Shown here in pieces: positions 25,126 through 34,546 of a stretch of DNA of 64,000 nt. Within the stretch, counting starts at the first letter, position 1. Each line of letters starts with the position of its first letter. Position numbers and translations under genes: made by a program. The notes beneath the pieces were generated by a model. That model did no database searches and was not told where the DNA came from. It saw nothing but the letters and a program-made list of their open reading frames with translations. The DNA comes from Actinomadura flavalba DSM 45200 (GTDB lineage: Bacteria > Actinomycetota > Actinomycetes > Streptosporangiales > Streptosporangiaceae). Location: assembly GCF_000374305.1 (NCBI RefSeq), contig NZ_KB894094.1, positions 62,001 through 126,000 on the forward strand. The letters are read 5' to 3'.

Positions 25126-25920
25126 ATGGCCCCAATCGCCCCAGCTCCTCCCCGAGGCCGGGCCGCCCTCGCTCCCGTCGGCGGTGTCAAGGCGCCGCCG
25201 GTGTGGCGTGAGCTTCTGCTCATCGCGCTGTTCTACACCGGCTACACGCTGACCCGGCTCGTCCTCGTGCAGGACGGCACCGGCCCCGCCTTCGCCAACG
25301 CCGACCAGATCCTGTCGCTGGAGCGGTTCCTCGGCCTCGACGTCGAACGCGGTCTCAACGAGGGCCTGCTCGCCGTGCCCTGGCTGGCCCGCACCGCCAA
25401 CATGTTCTACGCCGTCGCGCACTTCGCGGTCACGCTCGGCCTCGTCGTGTGGGTGTGGCGGCGGCGCCCGGCCGAGTACCGGTGGCTGCGCACGTCGCTG
25501 ATGATCGCGACGGGCGCGGCGCTGGTCGGCTTCTGGCTCTACCCCCTCGCGCCGCCGCGCTTCCTGCACGAGGAGGGGTTCGTCGACCCGGTCGTCGCGC
25601 TGCACTCGATGGGCCTGTACGCGAGCGAGGCGTCCGGCACCCTCACCAACCAGTACGCGGCGATGCCGTCGATGCACGCCGGCTGGGCGCTGTGGTGCGG
25701 CTTCGTCGTGATCCGGCTCGCGACGCGGCGCCGCGCCCGCTGGCTCGCCGTGCTGTACCCGCTGACGACGATCTACGTCATCCTCGCGACCGCCAACCAC
25801 TACGTGCTCGACGCCGTCGCGGGCGGGGCGCTGGTCGCCGCCGCGCTGGGCGTCTCCTGGTGGCTCTACGGCCGCAGCCGCGCCGCGGCCCCGCCGCCGC
25901 TGGTTCAGGTCACGCCGTAG
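25126..25920 (+). CDS. PAP2-type (aureobasidin-resistance-like) membrane phosphatase/transferase (264 aa)
   Basis: Polytopic membrane protein of the PAP2_3 group, related to inositol phosphorylceramide synthase and to mycobacterial phosphatases of lipid metabolism. Catalytic motifs are PSMHAGWALW (second PAP2 motif, His) and ANHYVLDAVAGG (third motif, His and Asp). About six hydrophobic segments. The ATG follows AAGGAGC. Its last 16 bases overlap the convergent glnE. The lipid substrate is unknown. Confidence 0.88.
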   Translation: MAPIAPAPPRGRAALAPVGGVKAPPVWRELLLIALFYTGYTLTRLVLVQDGTGPAFANADQILSLERFLGLDVERGLNEGLLAVPWLARTANMFYAVAHFAVTLGLVVWVWRRRPAEYRWLRTSLMIATGAALVGFWLYPLAPPRFLHEEGFVDPVVALHSMGLYASEASGTLTNQYAAMPSMHAGWALWCGFVVIRLATRRRARWLAVLYPLTTIYVILATANHYVLDAVAGGALVAAALGVSWWLYGRSRAAAPPPLVQVTP

Positions 25921-28900
25921 AAGACCTGGTCGACGACGGCGCGGGCGCGGCGGGCGCGGCGCCGGTAGTCCTCCAGGAGTTCGCCGGTCGAGCCGTAGCC
26001 GAGGAGCTGGGTGATCGCGCTGCGCTCGCGGTGGTGGTCGGTGGGCAGCAGGTCGGACGCGCGGCCCCGCACCAGCATGATCGAGCCCCGGATGCGGGTG
26101 GCGAGCCGCCACGCCTCGGTCAGCGCCGCGGCGTCGCCCTCGTCCAGCAGGCGGGCCTGGACGGCCGCGTCGAGCGCGGCGAGCGTCCGCGTGGTGCGCA
26201 GCGCCGGGACCTCCGCCGCGTGCCGGAGCTGGAGGAGCTGCGCGACCCACTCCACGTCCGACAGGCCGCCCGGACCGAGCTTGGTGTGCAGGCGGCGTTC
26301 GACGCCGCGCGGCAGCCGCTCGGACTCCATCCGCGCCTTGAGCTGCCGGATCTTGCGGACGGCGTCGTCGTCGATGCCGTCCTCGGGCCAGCGGACGGGG
26401 TCGATCAGCGCCCGGAACTTCTCGCACAGCTCCGGGTCGCCGATGAGCGGGTCGGCGCGCAGCAGCGCCTGGCTCTCCCACGGCTCGGACCAGCGCGCGT
26501 AGTAGGCGGCGTAGGACGCCAGCGTCCGCACCAGCGGGCCCTGCCTGCCCTCCGGGCGCAGGTTCGCGTCGATCTCCAGCGGCGGGTCGGCGGCGGGCAG
26601 CGCGAGCAGCCGCCGCATCTCCTCCGCGACCGCCTTGGCGGCCTTGGCGGCGTCGGCCTCGGACGCGCCTGGCAGCGGGTCGTGCACGAACATGACGTCG
26701 GCGTCGCTGCCGTAGCCGAGTTCGTGGCCGCCGAACCGGCCCATCGCGACGATCGCCAGCCGGGTCGGCAGCGGCGTCCGCGCCTCCATCTCGATCTTGT
26801 TGCTCGCGGCGCGCAGCGCGGCCTCGATCGTCATCGTCGCGATGTCGGTCAGGCCGGTGCCGACGGTCTCGACGTCGGCGTAGTCGAGCAGGTCGGACAC
26901 GGCGATGCGCAGCAGCTCGCGGCGCCGGACGCCCCGCACGGCCGCGACCGCGTCCTCGGCGGGGACGGCGCCGCTCCCCTCGGCGTGCCGCCGGACGGCC
27001 GCCAGCGCCTCGCCGCGCAGCGCCGTCAGCGGACGCGGTCTCAGCTCGGCGCGGCTCGTCAGCATCGTCACCGCCTCCGGCGCCCGCAGCAGCAGGTCGG
27101 TCGCGTAGCGGCTGGTGCCGAGGACGCACGCCATCCGCTCGGCGACCGTCACCTCGTCGCGCAGCAGCCGCAGGTACCAGGGGGTGGTGCCGAGCGCGTC
27201 GCTGACGCGGCGGAAGCCGAGCAGCCCGGCGTCGGGGTCGGGGGTGTCGGCGAACCAGCCGAGCATGACCGGCAGCAGCGTCCGCTGGATCGACGCGCGC
27301 CGCGACACCCCGGTCGTCAGCGCCTCGATGTGCCGTAGCGCGCCCGCCGGGTCGTGGTAGCCGAGCGCGACGAGCCGCGTCCGCGCCGCGTCGGGCGTCA
27401 GCCGCGCCTCGTCGCCGGGCAGGGCGGCGACGGCGCGCAGCAGCGGCCGGTAGAACAGCTTCTCGTGGATGCGCCGCACCTCGCGGGCGTGCCGCCGCCA
27501 CAGCGCGGTGAACTCCTTGACGGGGTCGGCGCGCAGGCCGAGGGCGCGGCCGAGACGGCGCAGCCCGGCGTCTTCGTCGGGGACCAGGTGCGTGCGGCGC
27601 AGCCGGTGGAGCTGCACCAGGTGCTCGACGCGGCGCAGGAACCGGTACGCCGACGCGAGCGCGGCGGCGTCGTCGCGGCCCACGTAGCCGCGGCGCGACA
27701 GCGTCTCCAGCGCGTCGAGGGTGGCGGGGCTGCGCAGCGCGGTGTCGCCGCGGCCGTGCACGAGCTGGAGGAGCTGGACGCTGAACTCGACGTCGCGCAG
27801 CCCGCCCGGGCCGAGTTTGAGCTGCCGTTCGGCCTCGGCGGTGCGCTGGTTCAGGTCGGCCTCGACACGGCGCCGCATGTCCTGGATGTCCTCGACGAAC
27901 TGCTCGCCGTCGGCGGCCTCCCAGACGAGCGGGGTGATCGTCTCCAGGTAGCGGGCGCCGAGCCCGGGGTCGCCCGCGAGCGGGCGCGCCTTCAGCAGCG
28001 CCTGGAACTCCCACGTCTTGGCCCACCGCTCGTAGTAGGCGCGGTGGCTGGCGAGGGTGCGGACGAGCGGCCCGGCCTTGCCCTCGGGGCGCAGCGCGGC
28101 GTCGACCTCCCACAGCGACCCCTCGACGGTGCTGGCCGAGCAGGCCCGCATCATCGCGGACGCGAGGCGGGTCGCGGTGCGCAGGGCGGCGTCCTCGGCG
28201 GTGCCGTCGCGGGCCTCGGCCACGAAGATGACGTCCACGTCGCTGACGTAGTTGAGTTCGCGGCCGCCCGCCTTGCCCATGCCGATGACGGCGAGGCGGC
28301 ACCGGTCGTGGCCGTCGACCTCGGCGCGGGCGACGGCCAGGCCCGCCTCCAGCGCGGCGGCGGCCAGGTCCGCGAGTTCGGCGGCGACCTCGGCGACGTC
28401 GGCGGCGCCCGTCAGGTCGAGCCCGGCGAGCGCGAGGAGCTGCCGCCGGTACTCGGCGCGCAGCGCGACGAGGGTGCCGGGCCCGTGCCCGGACGCGACC
28501 GGGTCGGACGCTTCCGGGTCGGCGCCGACGGCGCGCAGCAGCGCGGTCCGCAGCTCGACGGCGCGCAGTTCCCGGGACGGCTCGATGTCGTCGTCACCGG
28601 GCAGTCCGGGCGCGGGGGCGAGCGGGCGCCCGATCGCGTCGTCGCGGAGCATCGTCCAGTGGCCGGGGTGGCGGGCGAGGTGGTCGGCGAGGGCGCCGCT
28701 GACGCCGAGGACGGCCAGCAGCCGTTCCCGCGTCCCGGGTTCCTTGCCGAGGGCGGCGCGCAGCTCGTCCGCGACGTCCGTCTCGGCGGCGGCGGCGAAG
28801 AGCCGCAGCAGCCCGGCGAGGGCGAGGTCGGGATCGGCGGTGCCGCCGAGCGCGGCGAGCAGTTCGTCGTCGGGAAGGGGCCCGCCGTCCTGCTCGGCCC

Positions 28901-29000
28901 CCGTCAGCAAACGCTCCGCGTTCCCCGCATCGGTGAACCCGAGCCGCGCCAGGCGCCCGATCAGGGAGGGTCTGCGTTCAGAAGTCCACGACTCGCTCAC
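25905..29000 (-). CDS. glnE: Glutamine-synthetase adenylyltransferase / deadenylylase (1031 aa)
   Basis: Bifunctional enzyme that adds or removes AMP on the tyrosine of GlnA. Two homologous nucleotidyltransferase domains are clear: GMGKAGGRELNYVSDVDVIF near residue 240 (deadenylylase side) and AMGRFGGHELGYGSDADVMF near residue 755 (adenylyltransferase side), each GG-x-EL-x3-SD-x-D. Start GTG 29000 is chosen because TACGGT (29013-29008, minus strand) lies seven bases before it; the reading frame open to 29051 has no better start. The gene lies downstream of glnA2 with a large hairpin between. Confidence 0.96.
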   Translation of the reverse strand: MSESWTSERRPSLIGRLARLGFTDAGNAERLLTGAEQDGGPLPDDELLAALGGTADPDLALAGLLRLFAAAAETDVADELRAALGKEPGTRERLLAVLGVSGALADHLARHPGHWTMLRDDAIGRPLAPAPGLPGDDDIEPSRELRAVELRTALLRAVGADPEASDPVASGHGPGTLVALRAEYRRQLLALAGLDLTGAADVAEVAAELADLAAAALEAGLAVARAEVDGHDRCRLAVIGMGKAGGRELNYVSDVDVIFVAEARDGTAEDAALRTATRLASAMMRACSASTVEGSLWEVDAALRPEGKAGPLVRTLASHRAYYERWAKTWEFQALLKARPLAGDPGLGARYLETITPLVWEAADGEQFVEDIQDMRRRVEADLNQRTAEAERQLKLGPGGLRDVEFSVQLLQLVHGRGDTALRSPATLDALETLSRRGYVGRDDAAALASAYRFLRRVEHLVQLHRLRRTHLVPDEDAGLRRLGRALGLRADPVKEFTALWRRHAREVRRIHEKLFYRPLLRAVAALPGDEARLTPDAARTRLVALGYHDPAGALRHIEALTTGVSRRASIQRTLLPVMLGWFADTPDPDAGLLGFRRVSDALGTTPWYLRLLRDEVTVAERMACVLGTSRYATDLLLRAPEAVTMLTSRAELRPRPLTALRGEALAAVRRHAEGSGAVPAEDAVAAVRGVRRRELLRIAVSDLLDYADVETVGTGLTDIATMTIEAALRAASNKIEMEARTPLPTRLAIVAMGRFGGHELGYGSDADVMFVHDPLPGASEADAAKAAKAVAEEMRRLLALPAADPPLEIDANLRPEGRQGPLVRTLASYAAYYARWSEPWESQALLRADPLIGDPELCEKFRALIDPVRWPEDGIDDDAVRKIRQLKARMESERLPRGVERRLHTKLGPGGLSDVEWVAQLLQLRHAAEVPALRTTRTLAALDAAVQARLLDEGDAAALTEAWRLATRIRGSIMLVRGRASDLLPTDHHRERSAITQLLGYGSTGELLEDYRRRARRARAVVDQVFYGVT

Positions 29001-29007
29001 GACCTTT

Positions 29008-29013
29008 ACCGTA
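29008..29013 (-). promoter_or_regulatory. -10 box of a leaderless promoter (glnE)
   Basis: On the minus strand TACGGT lies seven bases before GTG 29000. It suggests glnE has its own promoter downstream of the large hairpin. Confidence 0.45.
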
Positions 29014-29105
29014 ACCCGCCACCCGCGCCCGCGCCCTCCGGACGCGAGCACGGAAGCGTCTCAATCTCCAAGCCCAGAAAACATCGCCCGAACGCCAGCC
29101 GTCAC

Positions 29106-29221
29106 GGGTCAGGGCCCGCACCGCCGCAGAGGGCTTGATCATCCGGACCGAAGGGAGGATGATCAAGCCCTCTGCGGCGGTGCCAAAAGGGGCCCTGACC
29201 CCGCCGCGACGAAGTCGCGGC
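29106..29221. repeat. Structured intergenic element B: 26-bp perfect hairpin within an outer 11-bp stem, plus trailing hairpin
   Basis: Arms at 29119-29144 and 29157-29182 are perfect complements over 26 bp around a 12-base loop (GGACCGAAGGGA). An outer stem GGGTCAGGGCC/GGCCCTGACCC (29106-29116, 29191-29201) encloses it. One base later GCCGCGAC-GAA-GTCGCGGC (29203-29221) forms a second hairpin. The layout matches element A at 3449-3559, although stem sequences differ with pairing kept. It lies between the glnA2 stop and the glnE start. It could act as a terminator, as a processing site, or as a mobile palindromic element. Confidence 0.85.
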
Positions 29222-29298
29222 AAAGCAAACACAGCTCCCTGCACCCACCAGCCCCGCCGAACAACCGCGCCACGTCCCCGCAGACCCCGGCCCCGGCC

Positions 29299-30660
29299 TC
29301 ACAGCACAGTGATCATCCGCTTCCGCTCGTACTCACTGACCTGCCCCCGGTAGTCCTCCCACTCCTGCCGCTTGTTGCGCAGGAAGAAGTCGAACACATG
29401 CTCCCCGAGCACGTCGGCCATCAGCTCACTGCGCTCCATGGCGTGAATCGCCTCATCAAGCGACTGCGGCAACGGCTCGATCCCGAGCGCACGACGTTCG
29501 GCCGGAGTCAGCGCCCAGACGTCGTCCTCCGCACCGGGAGGCAGTTCGTACCCCTCCTCGATGCCCTTCAGCCCGGCGCCGAGCATGGCGGCGAACGCCA
29601 GGTACGGGTTGGCGGCGGTGTCCAGCGCGCGGTACTCGACGCGGGTCGCGTGGCCCTTCTGCGGCTTGTACATGGGAACGCGCACCAGCGCGGACCGGTT
29701 GTTGTGCCCCCAGCAGATGTAGGACGGCGCCTCGCCGCCCGCGCCGGCGGCGTGCCCGACGCCGCCCCACAGCCGCTTGTAGGAGTTCACCCACTGGTTG
29801 GTGACGGCGGAGATCTCGGCGGCGTGCCGCAGCAGGCCCGCGATGAACGCGCGGCCGACCTTGGAGAGCTGGAACTCCGAGCCGGGCTCGTAGAAGGCGT
29901 TGCGGTCGCCCTCGAACAGCGACATGTGGGTGTGCATGCCCGAGCCGGGGTACTGCGTGAACGGCTTGGGCATGAACGACGCGAACACGCCCTGCTCCAG
30001 CGCGACCTCCTTCATGACGAGACGGAACGTCATGATGTTGTCGGCGGTGGTGAGCGCGTCGGCGTAGCGCAGGTCGATCTCCTGCTGGCCGGGGGCGCCC
30101 TCGTGGTGGCTGAACTCCACCGAGATGCCCATGGCCTCCAGCATCATGATCGCGTTGCGCCGGAAGTCGTGCGCCGCGCTGTGCGGGGTGTGGTCGAAGT
30201 AGCCGCCGGAGTCGACGGGGGTGGGTTCCCGGCCGTCCTCGGGGCGGTCGCGCAGCAGGAAGAACTCGATCTCGGGGTGGGTGTAGAACGTGAACCCGAG
30301 GTCGGCGGCGCGCGACAGCGCCCGCTTCAGCACGAAGCGCGGGTCGGCGTAGCTGGGGGTGCCGTCCGGCATGAGGATGTCGCAGAACATGCGGCCGACG
30401 CCGGGCGCCTCGCTCCGCCACGGCAGCACCTGGAACGTGGAGGGGTCGGGCTTGGCGATCATGTCGGCCTCGTAGACGCGCGCGAAGCCCTGGATGGCCG
30501 AGCCGTCGAAGCCGATGCCCTCGCCGAAGGCGCCCTCCAGTTCGGCGGGCGCGACCGCGACGGACTTCAGGAACCCGAGCACGTCGGTGAACCACAGCCG
30601 GATGAAGCGGATGTCGCGCTCCTCCAGCGTGCGGAGCACGAACTCCTGCTGACGGTCCAA
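29299..30660 (-). CDS. glnA2: Glutamine synthetase-like GlnA2 (453 aa)
   Basis: Type I glutamine synthetase paralogue. Signatures: IGFDGSAIQGFARVYEADM, HPEIEFFLL, SHHEGAPGQQEIDLRYAD, MPKPFTQYPGSGMHTHMSL and NNRSALVRVPMY. The region aligned with the adenylylation site of GlnA reads DDVWALTPAE, with Trp for Tyr, so it should not be adenylylated. The TTG at 30660 is chosen because GGGAG lies six bases upstream and because Streptomyces GlnA2 begins at the same M-D-x-Q-Q-E-F point with about 453 residues. In Streptomyces GlnA2 has been linked to gamma-glutamylation of polyamines, so this copy may not be a housekeeping glutamine synthetase. Confidence 0.92.
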   Translation of the reverse strand: MDRQQEFVLRTLEERDIRFIRLWFTDVLGFLKSVAVAPAELEGAFGEGIGFDGSAIQGFARVYEADMIAKPDPSTFQVLPWRSEAPGVGRMFCDILMPDGTPSYADPRFVLKRALSRAADLGFTFYTHPEIEFFLLRDRPEDGREPTPVDSGGYFDHTPHSAAHDFRRNAIMMLEAMGISVEFSHHEGAPGQQEIDLRYADALTTADNIMTFRLVMKEVALEQGVFASFMPKPFTQYPGSGMHTHMSLFEGDRNAFYEPGSEFQLSKVGRAFIAGLLRHAAEISAVTNQWVNSYKRLWGGVGHAAGAGGEAPSYICWGHNNRSALVRVPMYKPQKGHATRVEYRALDTAANPYLAFAAMLGAGLKGIEEGYELPPGAEDDVWALTPAERRALGIEPLPQSLDEAIHAMERSELMADVLGEHVFDFFLRNKRQEWEDYRGQVSEYERKRMITVL

Positions 30661-30815
30661 AGCCTTCTCCCTCGGTGGTGCGACGCCGCCCGGCGCGTGC
30701 ACACCGGACGTTCCGGGCCCTTCCCCGCCGTGGGCGGGGAGTAACGGAACCGGGTCCGTCCGGCGTGTCCGCGCTGGTCGGCAGGTACGCCTCGTGTGCA
30801 GTATGCCCCGTCGCT

Positions 30816-30831
30816 GTTACCGCGACGTTAC
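30816..30831 (-). promoter_or_regulatory. Putative GlnR box upstream of glnA2
   Basis: On the minus strand the sequence is GTAAC-N6-GTAAC, differing from the GlnR consensus gTnAc-N6-GaAAc at one base. It is about 155 bases upstream of the glnA2 TTG. Confidence 0.5.
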
Positions 30832-30946
30832 GGACCGGTCCACGGTCCGGAGTCGCCCCGTGAACGCGGGAGCACCTGGGAGCGACCAGGACAAACTCTG
30901 CCATACGATCGCCGCTGCTCACAGCCGCGAGATCGCGCTTCATGCC

Positions 30947-31735
30947 TTACTCCGGGGCCTCCTTCCCGACGGTCCCGGCGGGCGCGCCCGCCGACGCCGG
31001 GTCCAGGACCCGGGCCAGGAACTCGCGCGTCCGGGCCTGCCGCGGCTCGCTGATCACCTGCGCGGCGGGGCCCTCCTCGACCACGACGCCGCCGTCCAGG
31101 AAGATCACGCGGTCCGCGACCTCGCGGGCGAAACTCATCTCGTGCGTGACGACGAGCATCGTCATGCCGTCCTCGGCCAGCGTCCGCATGACGGCCAGGA
31201 CGTCCCCGACCAGCTCGGGGTCCAGCGCGGAGGTCGGCTCGTCGAACAGCATCACCGACGGGTCCATCGCCAGCGCCCGCGCGATGGCGACGCGCTGCTG
31301 CTGGCCGCCGGACAGCCGGGCCGGGTAGGCGTCCTCGCGTCCGGCCAGGCCGACGCGGGCCAGGTTCTCGCGGGCGATCCGCGCCGCCTCGTCCTTGTCC
31401 CGTCTGAGCACCTTGCGCTGGGCCACGGTGACGTTGCCGAGCGCGGTGAGGTGCGGGAACAGGTTGAACTGCTGGAACACCATGCCGATCCCGATGCGGA
31501 TCGCGTCCAGGTTCGCGTCGGGATGGGTGATCTCGTCGCCGTTGACGCGGATCGTCCCGCCGGTGGGCTCCTCCAGCAGGTTCACGCACCGCAGCAGCGT
31601 CGACTTGCCCGACCCGGACGGGCCGATGACGCACACCACCTCGCCGGACCGGACGGTCAGGTCGATGCCGCGCAGCACCTCGTCGGCGCCGAACGCCTTG
31701 CGCAGCCCCTCGATCTCGATCGCCGTCCCGCTCAT
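30947..31735 (-). CDS. Polar amino-acid ABC transporter ATP-binding protein (262 aa)
   Basis: ATPase of a PAAT-family importer (GlnQ/HisP-like). Walker A is [14 protein letters not shown]-loop [11 protein letters not shown], signature [15 protein letters not shown], Walker [15 protein letters not shown] and switch His in VVTHEMSFA. All intact. The ATG at 31735 overlaps the permease stop (ATGA). The binding-protein, permease, ATPase order lies directly upstream of glnA2 on the same strand, which suggests import of glutamine, glutamate or a related amino acid; this is inference. Confidence 0.95.
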   Translation of the reverse strand: MSGTAIEIEGLRKAFGADEVLRGIDLTVRSGEVVCVIGPSGSGKSTLLRCVNLLEEPTGGTIRVNGDEITHPDANLDAIRIGIGMVFQQFNLFPHLTALGNVTVAQRKVLRRDKDEAARIARENLARVGLAGREDAYPARLSGGQQQRVAIARALAMDPSVMLFDEPTSALDPELVGDVLAVMRTLAEDGMTMLVVTHEMSFAREVADRVIFLDGGVVVEEGPAAQVISEPRQARTREFLARVLDPASAGAPAGTVGKEAPE

Positions 31736-32571
31736 CGCTGCCCCCTGCGCTGCCGCGTCTCCAGCCGCCGGGCCAGGTAGCCCAGCGGGATCGTCACCAG
31801 CAGGTAGCACAGGCCCGCGACGACGATCGGCGTCGTGTTGCCCTTCTCGCTCGCCAGGTCCTGCCCGAATTTCGCCAGCTCCCGCTCGTTGAGCGAGACG
31901 CCGATGAACAGCGCCAGCGACGAGTCCTTGAACAGCAGCACCAGTTCGTTGGTCAGCGGCGGGATCACCACCCGGAACGCCTGCGGGATGATGATCGTCC
32001 GCATGGCGCGGGCGCGGGACATGCCGAGCGACCGCGCCGCCTCCATCTGGCCGCGCGGCACCGCCTCGATGCCCGCCCGGATCGTCTCGGCCATGTACGC
32101 GGCCGAGACGAGCGCGAGCGCCAGCGCCGCCTGCCCGTAGACGCCGCCCGGCAGGTTCGTGCCGGGGAACGCCAGCGGGACGCCGACCCCCACGAAGATG
32201 AAGATCAGCAGCGCGGGCAGCCCCCGGAACACCTCGATGTAGATCATCGCGGTCCACCGGTAGGGGCCCGCCGACGACAGCCGCATCAGCGCCAGCACGA
32301 GCCCGGCCACCAGGCCGAGCACGAACCCGGTGACCGTGTAGATCACGGTGTTGCGCAGGCCGACCGTGATGATCTCGGGGAACAGGTCGCCGACGACGTC
32401 GAGGTTGAGGAAGTTGACCCGCAGCGACTCCCAGTCGGCGAGCAGCGCGACGGCGACGATGACGCCGAGGAACAGCGCGTACTCGCCGCCGAGGATGAGG
32501 CGGCGCCGCTGCCGGCGGGTCAGCCCGCCGGCGGCGGGGGCGCCTTGGCCCGTTTCGGACGACGCCGTCAC
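31732..32571 (-). CDS. Amino-acid ABC transporter permease (HisMQ type, 279 aa)
   Basis: Single permease with about five to six membrane helices. The family loop is [20 protein letters not shown] (coupling helix contacting the ATPase). A basic N-terminal stretch (TRRQRRRLI) precedes the first helix. Only one permease is present, so it likely forms a homodimer. GTG 32571 lies one base after the binding-protein stop, and its stop overlaps the ATPase ATG. Confidence 0.93.
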   Translation of the reverse strand: MTASSETGQGAPAAGGLTRRQRRRLILGGEYALFLGVIVAVALLADWESLRVNFLNLDVVGDLFPEIITVGLRNTVIYTVTGFVLGLVAGLVLALMRLSSAGPYRWTAMIYIEVFRGLPALLIFIFVGVGVPLAFPGTNLPGGVYGQAALALALVSAAYMAETIRAGIEAVPRGQMEAARSLGMSRARAMRTIIIPQAFRVVIPPLTNELVLLFKDSSLALFIGVSLNERELAKFGQDLASEKGNTTPIVVAGLCYLLVTIPLGYLARRLETRQRRGQR

Positions 32572-32572
32572 G

Positions 32573-33379
32573 TCACCCGTCCTCGGGCATCGGGCCGATC
32601 CACTTCTCGTAGATCGTCTTGTAGGTGCCGTCCTGGCGGGCCTGCCCGACGACCTCGTTGATGGTCTTCAGCAGCTCGGGGTTCTGGGCCTTGCGGACGG
32701 CGAAGCCGTACTGCTCGCCGGTGTCGAACTGCCCGGCGACCGCGTAGGCGGCGTTGTCGGCCGACTTCAGCCAGCCCTGGATGACCGGGTAGTCCAGGAT
32801 GACGGCCTCGACGCGCTTGGTGCGCAGGCCGTTGAGCAGCGCCGCCGAGTCCTTGAACGAGATCGAGTCGACGCCCTTGCCGCGCGCGTACTCCTCGCCC
32901 GTCGTGGACGCCTGCGTGCCGACCTTGACGCCGGACGCCTTGAGGTCCTCGATCGTCTTCCACTCCTTGCCCTTGGCCGCCATCACGGCCTGGGTGGCGT
33001 CGAAGTACGGCTGGGAGAAGTCGATGAACTTGGCGCGGTCCGGCTTGATCGTCATGCCGGCGGCGGCGACGTCGCACTTGCCCGCGTTGAGCGCCGACCC
33101 CGTCTTGATCGTCTCGAACGGCGTGTCGATGATCTCCTGCTTGACGCCGAGCTTCTTGGCGACCAGGTCGATGAGGTCGACGTCGAAGCCGACGACCTTG
33201 CCACCCTGCTCGGACTGGAACGGCGGGTACGGCAGGTGGGTGCAGGTGGTGATCTGGCCGGCCTTGACCAGCTTGGCGCCCTGCACGGTGGCGTTCTCGT
33301 CGCCGCCACCGCCGCAGGCGGTGAGGGTGGCCGCCAGCAGGGTGCCGAGCACCGCGGAAAGGGTGGTCCGTCGGGACAC
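32573..33379 (-). CDS. Amino-acid ABC transporter substrate-binding lipoprotein (268 aa)
   Basis: SBP_bac_3-type binding protein. The signal ends in the lipobox LTACGGGG, so it is a lipoprotein. The fold signatures are VGFDVDLIDLVAKKLG and KCDVAAAGMTIKPDRAKFIDF, typical of polar amino-acid binding. GTG 33379 is chosen for AAGGAGG with seven bases to the start; the earlier ATG at 33409 lacks a site. First gene of the importer operon. Confidence 0.94.
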   Translation of the reverse strand: MSRRTTLSAVLGTLLAATLTACGGGGDENATVQGAKLVKAGQITTCTHLPYPPFQSEQGGKVVGFDVDLIDLVAKKLGVKQEIIDTPFETIKTGSALNAGKCDVAAAGMTIKPDRAKFIDFSQPYFDATQAVMAAKGKEWKTIEDLKASGVKVGTQASTTGEEYARGKGVDSISFKDSAALLNGLRTKRVEAVILDYPVIQGWLKSADNAAYAVAGQFDTGEQYGFAVRKAQNPELLKTINEVVGQARQDGTYKTIYEKWIGPMPEDG

Positions 33380-33526
33380 GGGGGTCCTCCTTAGAGTGAA
33401 GATCAGCAAAGAGTGCCACGTCGACCGTCTTCATGCCCGGCTCGCCCCCGTCTTGCCCTCTTTCCCGAAAGTTGACGTGGCGTTCCCGCGAGCCTCCACC
33501 GGAAGATCATTAGCGTGGTGGGTGCC

Positions 33527-34546
33527 GTGAACGTCACACTTCTGCACTCCCTCACCGACCGGGTGGCCGCGCAGGCCCCCGCGTCCGGCCTGCACGCCGA
33601 CGTGCGGGCGCTCGGCGAGCGCGTGGACGGCTGGGCGCGCGGCCGGGGCCTGCTGCTCGGCGACCCGGACGCCTGCGCGCTCGGCCGGGCCCGGTTCGGC
33701 CGGCTCGCCGCGCGCATCTTCCCGGCGGCCGACCCCGGGCGCGTCGAGCTGTTCGGCCGCTGGCTCACCTGGACGTTCGCGCTGGACGACGTCCTGGACG
33801 CCGACGGGCTCGGCGGCAGCGCGAACGCCGTGCACATCCTGTACGGCGACCTGCTGGCGGCGCTGCGGCGGGGACGGGCCCGTCCCGGGGCGCGCCCGCT
33901 GGAGGCGGCCCTGCTGGAGCTGTGGGACGCGACCGGCGCCGGGATGAGCCGGGAGTGGCGGCGCCGGTTCCTCGCCCACATGGAGGACCACCGGACGGGC
34001 TGCGCGCAGGAGGCCGTGCACCGCCGGCTGGGCGAGATGCCCACGCTCGCGGAGTTCCCGGCGCTGCGGCGGCGCGCGTGCGGGCCGTTCCTCGCGGATC
34101 TCGTCGAGCCGGTGCTGGGCGTCGAACTGCCGCTCCGGGTGCTGGCGACGCCGCTGTGGAAGGACCTGGTGGAGGCGTCGGCCGACATGGTGGCGTGGTC
34201 GAACGACCTGGCCTCGCACGTCGCGGAGACGGCGCGCGGCGACGTCCACGACCACGTGACGGTGATGAACGTCGCGTACGGCTTCACGTCGGCGCAGTCC
34301 GAGGAGCTGGTCGCGGACCGGGTCGCGCTGCGCGGCGCGGACCTGGCCGAGTCCGTCCGGACGCTGCCCGCCGCGACGACCCGGCTGGGCCTGGACGAGA
34401 CCGGGCGCGCGAGCGTCCTGGCCGTCGCCGACGCGCTGCACACGGCCCCCCGCGCCCACCTGGAATGGCTCACCGAGTCCGGCCGCTACGCGGCCCCGGC
34501 CGCCCGCCCCCCGTCCCGCCTGGACGCCTTGGCCTCCCTGCGCTGA
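33527..34546 (+). CDS. Class I terpene synthase (339 aa)
   Basis: Cyclises a linear isoprenyl diphosphate. The first metal motif DDVLD is at residues 87-91 after an aromatic helix (WLTWTFALDDVLD), and the second metal motif is NDLASHVAE with Asn226, Ser230 and Glu234 (NSE triad). Length matches bacterial sesquiterpene synthases. The pyrophosphate-sensor Arg and RY-type end are less obvious, and the C-terminus is Arg/Pro-rich. GTG 33527 is the likely start (10 bases after TAGCGT at 33511-33516); GTG 33515 and 33518 are in frame too. No prenyltransferase or P450 is adjacent. The last 77 bases overlap the convergent regulator gene. Product unknown. Confidence 0.85.
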   Translation: MNVTLLHSLTDRVAAQAPASGLHADVRALGERVDGWARGRGLLLGDPDACALGRARFGRLAARIFPAADPGRVELFGRWLTWTFALDDVLDADGLGGSANAVHILYGDLLAALRRGRARPGARPLEAALLELWDATGAGMSREWRRRFLAHMEDHRTGCAQEAVHRRLGEMPTLAEFPALRRRACGPFLADLVEPVLGVELPLRVLATPLWKDLVEASADMVAWSNDLASHVAETARGDVHDHVTVMNVAYGFTSAQSEELVADRVALRGADLAESVRTLPAATTRLGLDETGRASVLAVADALHTAPRAHLEWLTESGRYAAPAARPPSRLDALASLR

